6,503 bases of DNA, from assembly GCA_023255835.1 (NCBI GenBank), contig JAGDVW010000033.1:14639-21141 (forward strand). The letters run 5' to 3'. Both the position numbers and the translations under genes were made by a program. This document shows positions 1 through 6,097 of the stretch, in pieces (positions within the stretch are counted from its first letter, which is position 1; each line of letters begins with the position of its first letter). Source of the stretch: Candidatus Acetothermia bacterium. Its GTDB lineage: Bacteria; Bipolaricaulota; Bipolaricaulia; Bipolaricaulales; Bipolaricaulaceae. The notes under the pieces are model-generated. The model was not told the DNA's origin and ran no database searches. It worked only from the letters and a program-made list of their open reading frames with translations.

Positions 1-1
1 T

Positions 2-337
2 GTGAAAGATCTTCGCACGGGAAAAGAGCTCCTCCTCTGCGCTAGGGAACCGTTCCCTGGGGCTTTCCCTTTTCGGCGCTTCTTCTTTTCCCAAAAGGCC
101 TTGGATTTCGCCAACCTCGTCCTCCGGGAAGCGGCAAAGGAGGCGGAGGTGATCGTGGTGGATGAGGTTGGGCCCCTTGAGCTTTCCGGAAGAGGCTTTG
201 CTTTGGGGCTCTGGGCGGCCCGGGAAAGCTCGGCTTTCCTCATCCTCACCGTGCGGCCCTCTCTTCTTTCCGAGGTCGAACGCTGGCTCAAATTGGAGAA
301 CGGTTCGGTCGTTTTTCTCCTGGGAGGAGACCCATGA
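2..337 (+). CDS. Nucleoside-triphosphatase, THEP1 type (5' end cut by window)
   Basis: This is the C-terminal part (111 residues visible) of a P-loop NTPase resembling the THEP1 family, which hydrolyses nucleoside triphosphates in vitro and has no firmly known cellular role. The visible Walker B stretch is VIVVDEVGPLEL (visible residues 50-61, acidic pair D54-E55). The D-E-(I/V)-G-P-L-E wording is the family hallmark. The opening residues (KDLRTGKELLL) match the strand pair that follows the P-loop region in the family. The Walker A loop, normally near the N terminus, is absent because the gene starts before the window. The GTG at position 2 is therefore most likely an internal valine, not the start. 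The stop shares four bases (ATGA) with the next gene, which suggests translational coupling with the chromate-transporter pair. Family assignment is fairly secure; substrate and role are unknown. Confidence 0.82.
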   Translation: MKDLRTGKELLLCAREPFPGAFPFRRFFFSQKALDFANLVLREAAKEAEVIVVDEVGPLELSGRGFALGLWAARESSAFLILTVRPSLLSEVERWLKLENGSVVFLLGGDP

Positions 338-897
338 GCCCTAAACGGGCCTCGCGGGCGCATCTTGCCCTTGAACTCTTGGGAACTTTTTTCCTCATCG
401 GGCTTTTCACCTTCGGCGGCGGTTTTTCCATGATCCCCCTCATCAGCCGGGAACTCGTGGAAAGAAGGAAGTGGCTTAAGGAGGAGGAATTTCAAGAGGA
501 TCTCGCGGTGGCCGTGCCCATCCCCGGGCCCAATGCTGTGAACCTCGCGTTTTTGGTGGGCCACCGGGTGGCCGGCCCGTTGGGCGCGGCCTTGGCCGCC
601 CTCGGCTGCGTCCTCCCCTCCTTCCTCGTCATCCTCGCCATTGCTTTGGGGCTCTCCCCTTTTTTCCAAACGCCTTTGGCCAAAAAGTTCTTTGCTGGAG
701 CGGGCGCGGCTGCCACTGGGCTTGTGGCCTATGCCCTTGTGCGCCTGGGCAGAAATCCCCTCAAGGGGATCCGAACCTGGGTGATCGGGGTATTCGCCCT
801 CGTCCTCCTCTTTTTGCGTCTCCATCCCCTTTTGGTCCTGGCCCTGGCCTTCTTGGGAAGCCTCCTTTGGGAGAGGGTGGGGAAAAATGCTCGCTGA
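334..897 (+). CDS. Chromate transporter, short-chain CHR family, first subunit
   Basis: This 187-residue hydrophobic protein is a single-domain member of the CHR (ChrA) family, whose characterised members export chromate across the inner membrane; other substrates are possible. Hallmarks are the FTFGGG motif (residues 25-30) after the first hydrophobic helix and PGPNAVNLAFLVGHRVAG (64-81), the conserved PGP...N...G...G loop. Several further hydrophobic stretches follow (about 83-108, 118-136, 148-176). Canonical ChrA is about 400 residues with two homologous halves; here each half is its own gene. The start at 334 is supported by GGAGG at 323-327, six bases upstream. It overlaps the NTPase stop by four bases and the second half-transporter by eleven. 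The basic N terminus (MSPKRASRAH) suggests the N terminus lies in the cytoplasm. Confidence 0.9.
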   Translation: MSPKRASRAHLALELLGTFFLIGLFTFGGGFSMIPLISRELVERRKWLKEEEFQEDLAVAVPIPGPNAVNLAFLVGHRVAGPLGAALAALGCVLPSFLVILAIALGLSPFFQTPLAKKFFAGAGAAATGLVAYALVRLGRNPLKGIRTWVIGVFALVLLFLRLHPLLVLALAFLGSLLWERVGKNAR

Positions 898-1408
898 GCT
901 CCTTGGGGCGTTTGTGCGCATCGGGCTTGGGGCCTTCGGCGGGGGGATGCCGACCATCCAGCTCCTCCAACACGAGATCGTGGAGGTACATCGCTGGCTC
1001 AGCCCAGGGGAGATGGCGGAAGTGGTGGCCTTGGCGGAGATGACCCCTGGGCCGATCGCCGTGAACGCCGCCACCTTTGTGGGCTACAAGGTGGCGGGGG
1101 TGCCTGGCGCGGCCCTGGCCACCGCGGCCGTGCTCCTCCCTGCGGTCTTCTTCCTCTCCCTCTTCCTTGGGTTGCGCCGTCTTCTTCGGTTTTCCCGCTG
1201 GGCGGAGGAATTTACCAAAGCTTTGGAACCGGGGATCCTGGCCCTTGTGGCCGCGGCCGTCTGGTCCTTGGGGCGCACAACCATAAGCGGCCCCCTTCCC
1301 GGGATCTTCGCGGCTTTGGCCTTCTTCGCCCTCCTTTTTGGCCGAAACAAGGTCCATCCCGCTTTCCTCATCCTCCTCTTTGGCCTTTTGGGCCTGGCCT
1401 TCCTGTGA
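887..1408 (+). CDS. Chromate transporter, short-chain CHR family, second subunit
   Basis: This 173-residue protein is the second half of a split CHR-family transporter. It repeats the family layout: GAFGGG at residues 15-20, then MTPGPIAVNAATFVGYKVAG (52-71), followed by hydrophobic helices at about 73-99, 114-128 and 138-173. It is homologous to its upstream neighbour but clearly diverged from it. In known short-chain pairs such as Bacillus subtilis YwrA/YwrB, both partners are needed and they are thought to insert with opposite topology; I infer the same here. The gene starts inside the 3' end of the first subunit (11-base overlap) with only a weak purine-rich stretch upstream (871-880). 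That fits production by translational coupling in matched amounts. It ends very close to the last hydrophobic helix, which is normal for the family. Confidence 0.9.
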   Translation: MLAELLGAFVRIGLGAFGGGMPTIQLLQHEIVEVHRWLSPGEMAEVVALAEMTPGPIAVNAATFVGYKVAGVPGAALATAAVLLPAVFFLSLFLGLRRLLRFSRWAEEFTKALEPGILALVAAAVWSLGRTTISGPLPGIFAALAFFALLFGRNKVHPAFLILLFGLLGLAFL

Positions 1409-1418
1409 GTGGCAAAAC

Positions 1419-1424
1419 GGAGGT
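1419..1424 (+). promoter_or_regulatory. Perfect Shine-Dalgarno GGAGGT before an 8-codon ORF
   Basis: GGAGGT lies eight bases before an ATG at 1433. It is the best-looking ribosome binding site in the window, yet the only frame it can serve at proper spacing is a tiny one (1433-1459). It is too far (31 bases) from the ATG at 1456 to serve the flavoprotein directly. Confidence 0.4.
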
Positions 1425-1432
1425 TTTGGGCT

Positions 1433-1459
1433 ATGCTGCCCTTCCACAAGGGGGTATGA
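1433..1459 (+). CDS. Possible 8-residue leader ORF coupled to the flavoprotein gene
   Basis: The frame reads MLPFHKGV and stops with a TGA at 1457-1459 that overlaps the ATG at 1456 as ATGA. It has an ideal Shine-Dalgarno at 1419-1424. What is seen is only the arrangement: strong ribosome site, mini-ORF, overlapping stop and start. The inference is that ribosomes finishing the mini-ORF could restart on the flavoprotein, whose own AAGGGGGT (1448-1455) directly abuts its ATG and is too close to work well alone. No amino-acid bias typical of attenuation leaders is present. Chance is a real alternative because GGAGG-like strings are frequent in this GC-rich DNA. Confidence 0.28.
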   Translation: MLPFHKGV

Positions 1460-1878
1460 TGGCGGAAGCAGAGGAAAAGCTTTGGGAGATTGTGGAGGAG
1501 AGCGAAATCGCCCTCTTCATCACCCAGGCCGACGGCTACCCGCGGGTGCGGCCCATGACCCTCATCGCCTACGAGGAGGAGGGCGGCGTTTGGTTCGCCA
1601 CAAGCAAATCCTCCCGCAAGGTGGAGGAGATCGGAAAGAACCCCAACGTCACCGTGTGCTTCCTCGATCTTGAGGGCAGCGCCTATGCCCAGCTCTTCGG
1701 CCGGGCCGAGGTCATCGAGGACCAAGAGGTGAAGGAGGAGTTCTGGGACGAGGAGTGGGAGGAGTACTGGGAAGGGCCGGATGACCCTGATTACGTGCTC
1801 ATCCACGTCCAGGTCCATAAGGCCGAGTACTACCTCCTTGAGGCCGACGAGCTTTGGGTGGTGGAGTTCGAAGAGTGA
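1456..1878 (+). CDS. Pyridoxamine 5'-phosphate oxidase-fold flavoprotein, general stress protein 26 type
   Basis: This soluble protein of about 140 residues has the split-barrel flavin-binding fold of the general stress protein 26 branch (COG3871-like). Such proteins usually bind FMN or F420; the reaction is unknown for most. Signals counted from the 1456 ATG are RVRPMTLIA (residues 30-38), VWFATSKSSRKVEEIGKNP (45-63), the GRAEVIED strand (82-89), and FWDEEWEEYWEGPDDPDYVLIHVQV (96-120), which matches the W...W...F/W..G..DPDY pattern of the branch. The protein is unusually acidic. Start choice: GTG at 1405 would give 157 residues and a four-base overlap with the transporter, but adds a leader unlike the family and has no Shine-Dalgarno. 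ATG at 1456 or 1459 fits the family length. A weak promoter-like pair (GTGGCA at 1409-1414, TATGCT at 1432-1437, 17-base spacer) may also lie here. Confidence 0.83.
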   Translation: MMAEAEEKLWEIVEESEIALFITQADGYPRVRPMTLIAYEEEGGVWFATSKSSRKVEEIGKNPNVTVCFLDLEGSAYAQLFGRAEVIEDQEVKEEFWDEEWEEYWEGPDDPDYVLIHVQVHKAEYYLLEADELWVVEFEE

Positions 1879-1880
1879 GG

Positions 1881-2936
1881 ATGCGGGCCCTCATCCTACG
1901 GGAGCAAAAACCCGTAGAGGAGGGCCCGCTTTCTTTTGCCAGTCTTTCAGTCCCTAAACCTGGGCCAGGGCAAATCCTCGTGCGGGTTCATGCCTGCGGA
2001 GTCTGCCACACCGACCTCCACATCGCCGAAGGGGACCTGCCTTTGCGCAAAAGCCCGGTGGTGCTCGGACATCAAGTGGTGGGGGAGGTGGCCGAAACCG
2101 GTCCCGGTGTGGCCAAGCCAAAAGAAGGCGAACGGGTGGGGCTCTTCTGGTTGGCCTGGGCCTGCGGGCAATGCCCGTTTTGCCGGCGCGGCCAGGAAAA
2201 CCTCTGCCCAAAGGCCCGATTCACCGGGTACACCGTGGACGGCGGTTTCTCCGAATACACTTTAGCTTTCGCCGACTTCGCCCTCCCCCTACCCGCCGAC
2301 GCCCCGCCGGAGGAGGAAGCGCCGCTCCTTTGCGCGGGGATCGTGGGCTATCGAGCCCTGAAGCTCTCCGGAGCGCAAAAGGGGGAAATCCTCGGGCTGT
2401 ATGGGTTCGGGGCCTCCGCCCATTTGGTCCTCCAAGCCGCCCGCTTTTTGGGGATGCGGGCCTTCGTGTTCACCCGCTCCCAAGCTCACCAGGAGCAGGC
2501 GCGGGAACTCGGGGCGGAATGGGTGGGAAGCCCGAAGGACCGGCCACCAAAGCCCTTGGATGCGGCCATCATCTTCGCCCCGGCTGGCTGGATCGTTCCC
2601 GAGGCGCTTTCCTCCACCAGGCCGGGCGGAACAGTGGTCCTCGCGGGAATCCATATGACCCCCATCCCGGGGATGCCTTACCGCCTCCTTTGGGAGGAAC
2701 GGGTGGTGCGCAGCGTGGCCAACGCCACCCGCGCCGACGGGGAAGAATTCCTCCGGCTCGCTAAAGAAGCCGGGATCCGCCCGGAGGTCCAGGCCTTCCC
2801 CTGGGAGGAAGCGAACAAGGCCCTTTTGCTTCTCAAGCGCGCGGAGATTCGGGGCGCGGCGGTGCTCCGCATCGCCGCTGATTCCTTGGGCACGGAAAGC
2901 TCGTGTCCTTCCCGGAAGGAGCGAGCATGCCCGTGA
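1881..2936 (+). CDS. Zinc-dependent alcohol dehydrogenase (TIGR02822-like)
   Basis: This is a 351-residue medium-chain dehydrogenase that oxidises an alcohol or reduces an aldehyde with NAD(P); the substrate is not predictable. Catalytic zinc ligands are visible as C42 (ACGVCHTD), H64 (LGHQVVGE) and C151 (LLCAGIVGYRAL). The structural zinc site is C95, C98, C101 and C109. The nucleotide-binding loop is GFGASA (175-180) followed by FTRS at the end of the second strand (197-200). GHQ replaces the usual GHE, and together with FTGYTVDGGFSEY, LYGFGASAH, DAAIIFAP and AGIHMTPIP it matches my recollection of the TIGR02822 family. The start at 1881 is preferred because MRALIL begins the first strand; a GTG at 1854 would add nine residues inside the flavoprotein gene. 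The last 20 or so residues look like an unconserved tail overlapping the permease start by ten bases. Confidence 0.92.
   Translation: MRALILREQKPVEEGPLSFASLSVPKPGPGQILVRVHACGVCHTDLHIAEGDLPLRKSPVVLGHQVVGEVAETGPGVAKPKEGERVGLFWLAWACGQCPFCRRGQENLCPKARFTGYTVDGGFSEYTLAFADFALPLPADAPPEEEAPLLCAGIVGYRALKLSGAQKGEILGLYGFGASAHLVLQAARFLGMRAFVFTRSQAHQEQARELGAEWVGSPKDRPPKPLDAAIIFAPAGWIVPEALSSTRPGGTVVLAGIHMTPIPGMPYRLLWEERVVRSVANATRADGEEFLRLAKEAGIRPEVQAFPWEEANKALLLLKRAEIRGAAVLRIAADSLGTESSCPSRKERACP
2916..2921 (+). promoter_or_regulatory. Shine-Dalgarno AAGGAG fixing the permease start
   Basis: AAGGAG lies five bases before the ATG at 2927 and inside the 3' end of the dehydrogenase gene. It decides in favour of 2927 over a GTG at 2903, which would place this motif inside the coding frame and add eight residues (starting at SFPEGAS) with no ribosome site of their own. 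Confidence 0.65.
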
Positions 2937-4639
2937 TCAAGTTTTTCCGCCCCGCGCGCCCGCACCGCCCCCTTGGACTTGGGGATCTCTTCGTCCTCCT
3001 TTTTGTTTCCGTCCTCATCTACGCCGGGGTGAGGTTGGCCTTTCGGGCACCCGCATACGTTCAGGGGCCGACGATCTCCCTTTCCCCCGCTGCCCTCCCA
3101 TGGTACGCCTTCCTCTCCACCGTGAGGATGCTCGCCGCCTATGTGCTTTCCCTTTCCTTCTCCCTCTTTTACGGGTACAGGGCGGCCCGCAGCCGCTACG
3201 CGGAAATCGTTTTTCTCCCCATTTTGGACGTCCTCCAGAGCGTCCCGATCCTTTCCTTCCTCCCCGTGGCCGTGCTCGCCCTCACCGCCTTCCTCCCCGA
3301 GCGGGTGGGAGTGGAATTGGCCGCGATCTTCCTCATCTTCACCAGCCAAGCTTGGAACCTGACCTTCGCCTGGTACCAGTCCCTCATCACCGTCCCGGCG
3401 GAGCTGCGCGAAGCGAGCGCCATTTTTCGCCTTCGCTCGTACCTGCGTTTCCGGTTTTTGGAGCTCCCGTTTGCCGCAATCCACCTCATCTGGAACAGCA
3501 TGATGAGCTGGGCGGGAGGATGGTTCTTCCTCATGGCCTCGGAGATGTTCACCGTGGGCACCCGGGACTACCGCCTCCCCGGCTTGGGCTCGTACCTTCA
3601 AGAGGCCGCCTACCTCGGGGATACCCGGGCCTTGGCCTGGGGGTTGGTGACCCTCATCGCCCTCATCGTCCTCCTCGACCAACTGGTTTGGCGTCCCCTT
3701 TTGGCCTGGGCCGAGCGGTTCAAACTGGAGATGGTGGAAAGCGAGGGCAAAACATCCTCCTGGTTCTATCAGCTTTTGAAGGGCTCGTACCTTTGGGCCG
3801 CGCTTTGGCGGAGGGTTTTGGGGCCATTGGATCAGCGACTCCTTTCCTGGGCCCTGCGCAAGAGCGCTGGACCTGAGAAGGAAAGCAAAAAACATGCCCG
3901 ATGGGGGTCTTACGCTTTGATCGGGGTCCTCGGCGGGGCGTTGGTCCTCGGGGGGGTTTGGGCGGCGCGGTTCCTCTTTTCCCTTCCGGCTTCCGCGTGG
4001 ATCCCGATCGCCGAAGGCGCGGGAGCCACGGCCCTGCGGGTGGCCTTGGCCCTCTTCCTCTCCGCCCTCTGGACCATCCCCGTGGGGCTCCTGGTGGGGC
4101 TGAACCCTAGGGCCGCGAGCTGGATCCAACCGGTGGTACAGATCGCCGCCTCCATCCCGGCCACAGCCCTCTTCCCCGTCCTCGTGATGGGCCTCGTGCA
4201 CCTTCCCGGCGGCCTGAACCTCGCGGCCGTGCTCCTCATGCTCACCGGAAGCCAGTGGTACATCCTGTTCAACGCCATCGCCGGGGCCCGGGCCATCCCC
4301 CAAGACCTCAAATACACCGCGCGCCTCATGGGCCTTTCCCCTTGGCAACGCTGGCGTATCCTTTACCTTCCCGCCCTCTTCCCCTACCTTGTGACCGGCG
4401 CCATCACCGCCAGCGGCGGGGCCTGGAACGCCTCCATCGTCGCGGAATACGTGACGTTCGGAGGGAGGACGTTGTACACCGTGGGGCTTGGAGCCATCAT
4501 TGCCCAGGCCACGGAGGAGGGGAATTATCCCCTCCTTTTCGCCGCCACCTTGACCATGATCTTCATCGTGGTGGTCATCAACCGGTTCCTTTGGCGCAGG
4601 CTTTACCGGGTGGCCGAGGAGCGTTTCAAGTTGGAGTGA
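2927..4639 (+). CDS. ABC transporter permease, fused duplicated type, anion-importer family
   Basis: This 570-residue inner-membrane protein carries two complete permease (BPD_transp_1-like) domains, as in the duplicated permease of the ABC-type anion importers (COG4986-like, NitT/TauT relatives). Domain one spans about residues 20-268 and domain two about 328-570, each with roughly six hydrophobic helices. The coupling (EAA-type) loops that dock onto the ATPase are at about 158-182 (ELREASAIFRLR, then LELP) and 458-482 (QDLKYTARLMGL, then LYLP). A soluble linker of about 55 residues, rich in charge around 313-325, joins them. Both halves end in nearly the same segment, AERFKLE (262-268) and EERFKLE (564-570), a visible trace of duplication. 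The gene overlaps the dehydrogenase by ten bases and is followed three bases later by its ATPase. The transported ion is unknown. Confidence 0.92.
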   Translation: MPVIKFFRPARPHRPLGLGDLFVLLFVSVLIYAGVRLAFRAPAYVQGPTISLSPAALPWYAFLSTVRMLAAYVLSLSFSLFYGYRAARSRYAEIVFLPILDVLQSVPILSFLPVAVLALTAFLPERVGVELAAIFLIFTSQAWNLTFAWYQSLITVPAELREASAIFRLRSYLRFRFLELPFAAIHLIWNSMMSWAGGWFFLMASEMFTVGTRDYRLPGLGSYLQEAAYLGDTRALAWGLVTLIALIVLLDQLVWRPLLAWAERFKLEMVESEGKTSSWFYQLLKGSYLWAALWRRVLGPLDQRLLSWALRKSAGPEKESKKHARWGSYALIGVLGGALVLGGVWAARFLFSLPASAWIPIAEGAGATALRVALALFLSALWTIPVGLLVGLNPRAASWIQPVVQIAASIPATALFPVLVMGLVHLPGGLNLAAVLLMLTGSQWYILFNAIAGARAIPQDLKYTARLMGLSPWQRWRILYLPALFPYLVTGAITASGGAWNASIVAEYVTFGGRTLYTVGLGAIIAQATEEGNYPLLFAATLTMIFIVVVINRFLWRRLYRVAEERFKLE

Positions 4640-4642
4640 GCC

Positions 4643-5944
4643 ATGGCTGAGCACCTCTTGGAGCTTAGAAAGGTGAGCCAGGTTTACCGCAGCGGCGAGC
4701 GGGAGTTCTTCGCCCTCAAGGACGTGGACCTCGCCCTGGATGAGGGGGAGTTCGTAGTCCTTTTGGGCCCTTCCGGCTGCGGGAAAAGCACGCTTTTGCG
4801 CATCGCCACAGGGCTGCAGAGGCCCACCTCCGGCGAAGTCCTCTACCGGGGTGAACCCCTGCGGGGCGTGAACCCCAAGGCCACCATCGTTTTCCAAACC
4901 TTCGCCCTCTTCCCCTGGCTTACGGTTTTGGAGAACGTGGAGGTGGCATTGGCCGCGCGGGGAGTGGCGCCGGAGGAGCGGAGGCGCCGGGCCCTGGAGA
5001 TGCTGGACCGGGTGGGCTTGGACGGATTCGAGGAGGCCTATCCCCGGGAGCTCTCCGGGGGGATGCGCCAGAAGGTGGGGTTCGCCCGGGCCATGGTGGT
5101 GGAGCCGGAGCTTCTGTGCTTGGACGAGCCTTTTTCCGCGCTGGATGTATTGAGCGCTGCGGCCCTGCGCGGGGAACTTTTGGAGCTTTGGCTGGGCGGG
5201 AAAATCCCAACGAAAGCGATCCTCATGGTCACCCACAACATCGAGGAAGCTGTGTTGCTTGGCGATCGCCTCCTCATCATGGAGAAGGACCCGGGGCGCA
5301 TCGTGGCCGAAATCCGTGTAGCCATACCTCATCCGCGCCAGCCCCAAGCCCCGGATTTTAGGGCCATGGTGGACGAGGTATATGCCCTCTTGGCCGGCGA
5401 GACCCAGCCCGAGCCGGTGGAGCTCGGCAGCGCTCCGGGTGAACCCGGCCGGATCCGGGCCCTCCCCAACGTCCCGGTGGTGAGCATGGCCGGCCTCCTT
5501 GAGGCTTTGGCCGCCACTCCCGGCGGCCGCCAGGATCTCTACAAATTGGCAAGTGAACTTCAGGTCGACTCCGACCAGCTCCTCCGCATCGTGGAAGCCC
5601 TGGAGCTTTTGGGATTCGTCACGGTGGCCAAGGGTGACGTGGCCCTGACCCCCTTGGGGGAAACCTTCGCTGAGGCCGGGATCCTGGCGCGAAAGGAGAT
5701 CTTCGCGAGCCGCATCCGCCGCATCCCCATCTTCCGCTGGCTTTTGGAGCTCCTCGAGGCCGCGGAAGGCGGGAAGCTCCGAGGCGAAGTGGTGCAGCGC
5801 GCTTTAGAATTGCAATTCCCTCCTGCCGAGGCCGAAAAACAGTTCGGAGTGATTGTGAACTGGGGCCGGTACGCCGAACTTTTCGCCTACGATGACACCA
5901 GCGACGTCCTCTACTTAGAAACCGTTCCCGCTCAAAGCAAATAA
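4643..5944 (+). CDS. ABC transporter ATPase with C-terminal AAA-associated domain
   Basis: This 433-residue cytoplasmic ATPase powers the upstream duplicated permease. The N-terminal nucleotide-binding domain (about 5-235) is complete: A-loop Y15, Walker A GPSGCGKST (42-50), Q-loop Q85, signature LSGGM (137-141), Walker B LLCLDE (157-162), D-loop SALD (165-168) and switch H198. It is closest to nitrate/sulfonate/bicarbonate-type ATPases. A Pro/Glu-rich linker (about 252-274) leads to a C-terminal region (about 275-426) resembling the AAA-associated domain PF09821. It has a winged-helix look (DLYKLASELQVDSDQLLRIV, then GFVTV...DVALTPLGE) and ends WGRYAELFAYD...DVLYLE. This domain replaces nothing in the ATPase core, so a regulatory role is inferred. 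The start is supported by GGAG at 4633-4636, six bases upstream. No binding-protein gene follows. Confidence 0.93.
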   Translation: MAEHLLELRKVSQVYRSGEREFFALKDVDLALDEGEFVVLLGPSGCGKSTLLRIATGLQRPTSGEVLYRGEPLRGVNPKATIVFQTFALFPWLTVLENVEVALAARGVAPEERRRRALEMLDRVGLDGFEEAYPRELSGGMRQKVGFARAMVVEPELLCLDEPFSALDVLSAAALRGELLELWLGGKIPTKAILMVTHNIEEAVLLGDRLLIMEKDPGRIVAEIRVAIPHPRQPQAPDFRAMVDEVYALLAGETQPEPVELGSAPGEPGRIRALPNVPVVSMAGLLEALAATPGGRQDLYKLASELQVDSDQLLRIVEALELLGFVTVAKGDVALTPLGETFAEAGILARKEIFASRIRRIPIFRWLLELLEAAEGGKLRGEVVQRALELQFPPAEAEKQFGVIVNWGRYAELFAYDDTSDVLYLETVPAQSK

Positions 5945-5979
5945 GGGTTGGACTTAAGGGGCTCCGGCCGGAGGAGAAG

Positions 5980-6078
5980 GTGTTCCTGGGGGATGCGAGA
6001 AACCCGGTGTTTTTGCGGCTGACGCGCGGCGGGCCGGTGTTCCGCGGCCTTCGTGACCTTTTCCTCTATCTGACTTGA
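5980..6078 (+). CDS. Possible 32-residue small ORF or gene remnant
   Basis: Within the 153-base gap after the ATPase gene, a GTG at 5980 opens a 32-residue frame (reads FLGDARNPVFLRLTRGG, then PVFRGLRDLFLYLT) ending with TGA at 6076-6078. GGAGG at 5970-5974 lies five bases before it. The same frame is open upstream to 5896 without an ATG, and reads sensibly from about 5947 (VGLKGLRPEEK). Codon third positions favour G/C as in the neighbours. I do not recognise the protein. It may be a real microprotein, the worn 3' end of a lost gene, or chance in GC-rich DNA. The frame stops just before the -10 box of the next gene. Confidence 0.25.
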   Translation: MFLGDARNPVFLRLTRGGPVFRGLRDLFLYLT

Positions 6079-6081
6079 GCA

Positions 6082-6087
6082 TATAAT
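6082..6087 (+). promoter_or_regulatory. TATAAT -10 box for the PadR gene
   Basis: A perfect TATAAT sits ten bases before the ATG at 6098, in the only AT-rich patch nearby. No good -35 hexamer is seen at 16-18 bases; GTGACC at 6053-6058 is 23 bases away and too far. Counting about seven bases downstream puts the transcription start near A6095 or at A6098 itself. The box lies in an imperfect inverted repeat (GCA...TGC, 6079-6090) that could hold an autoregulatory operator, but the symmetry is weak. Confidence 0.6.
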
Positions 6088-6097
6088 TGCCTTCACC

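Noticed and set aside
1405..1455. GTG at 1405 as the start of the flavoprotein gene
   Set aside because: It gives a GTGA overlap with the transporter stop, but has no Shine-Dalgarno and adds 17 residues (ending in ALPQGG) unlike the family's N terminus. Kept only as an alternative.
761..1818. Long minus-strand frames opposite the second chromate-transporter gene and the flavoprotein gene
   Set aside because: They are charged, repetitive translations antisense to clear family members, with no ribosome site or domain to support them.
2903..2926. GTG at 2903 as the permease start
   Set aside because: It would put the well-spaced AAGGAG at 2916-2921 inside the coding frame and adds a short leader with no support.
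2678..5347. A very long open frame (889 residues) on the minus strand across the permease and ATPase genes
   Set aside because: It lies opposite two well-conserved genes with complete motifs. Its translation is a low-complexity mix of G, E, H, P and R with no recognisable domain. Strong G/C bias at third positions commonly leaves such antisense frames open.
5986..6014. Possible intrinsic terminator: CTGGG and CCCGG arms followed by TTTTT
   Set aside because: The stem is only five pairs including one G-T wobble, the loop is 12 bases, and two bases separate the stem from the T-run. It is too weak to call.
6053..6058. GTGACC as the -35 hexamer for the PadR promoter
   Set aside because: The spacer to TATAAT is 23 bases, well beyond the usual 16-18.
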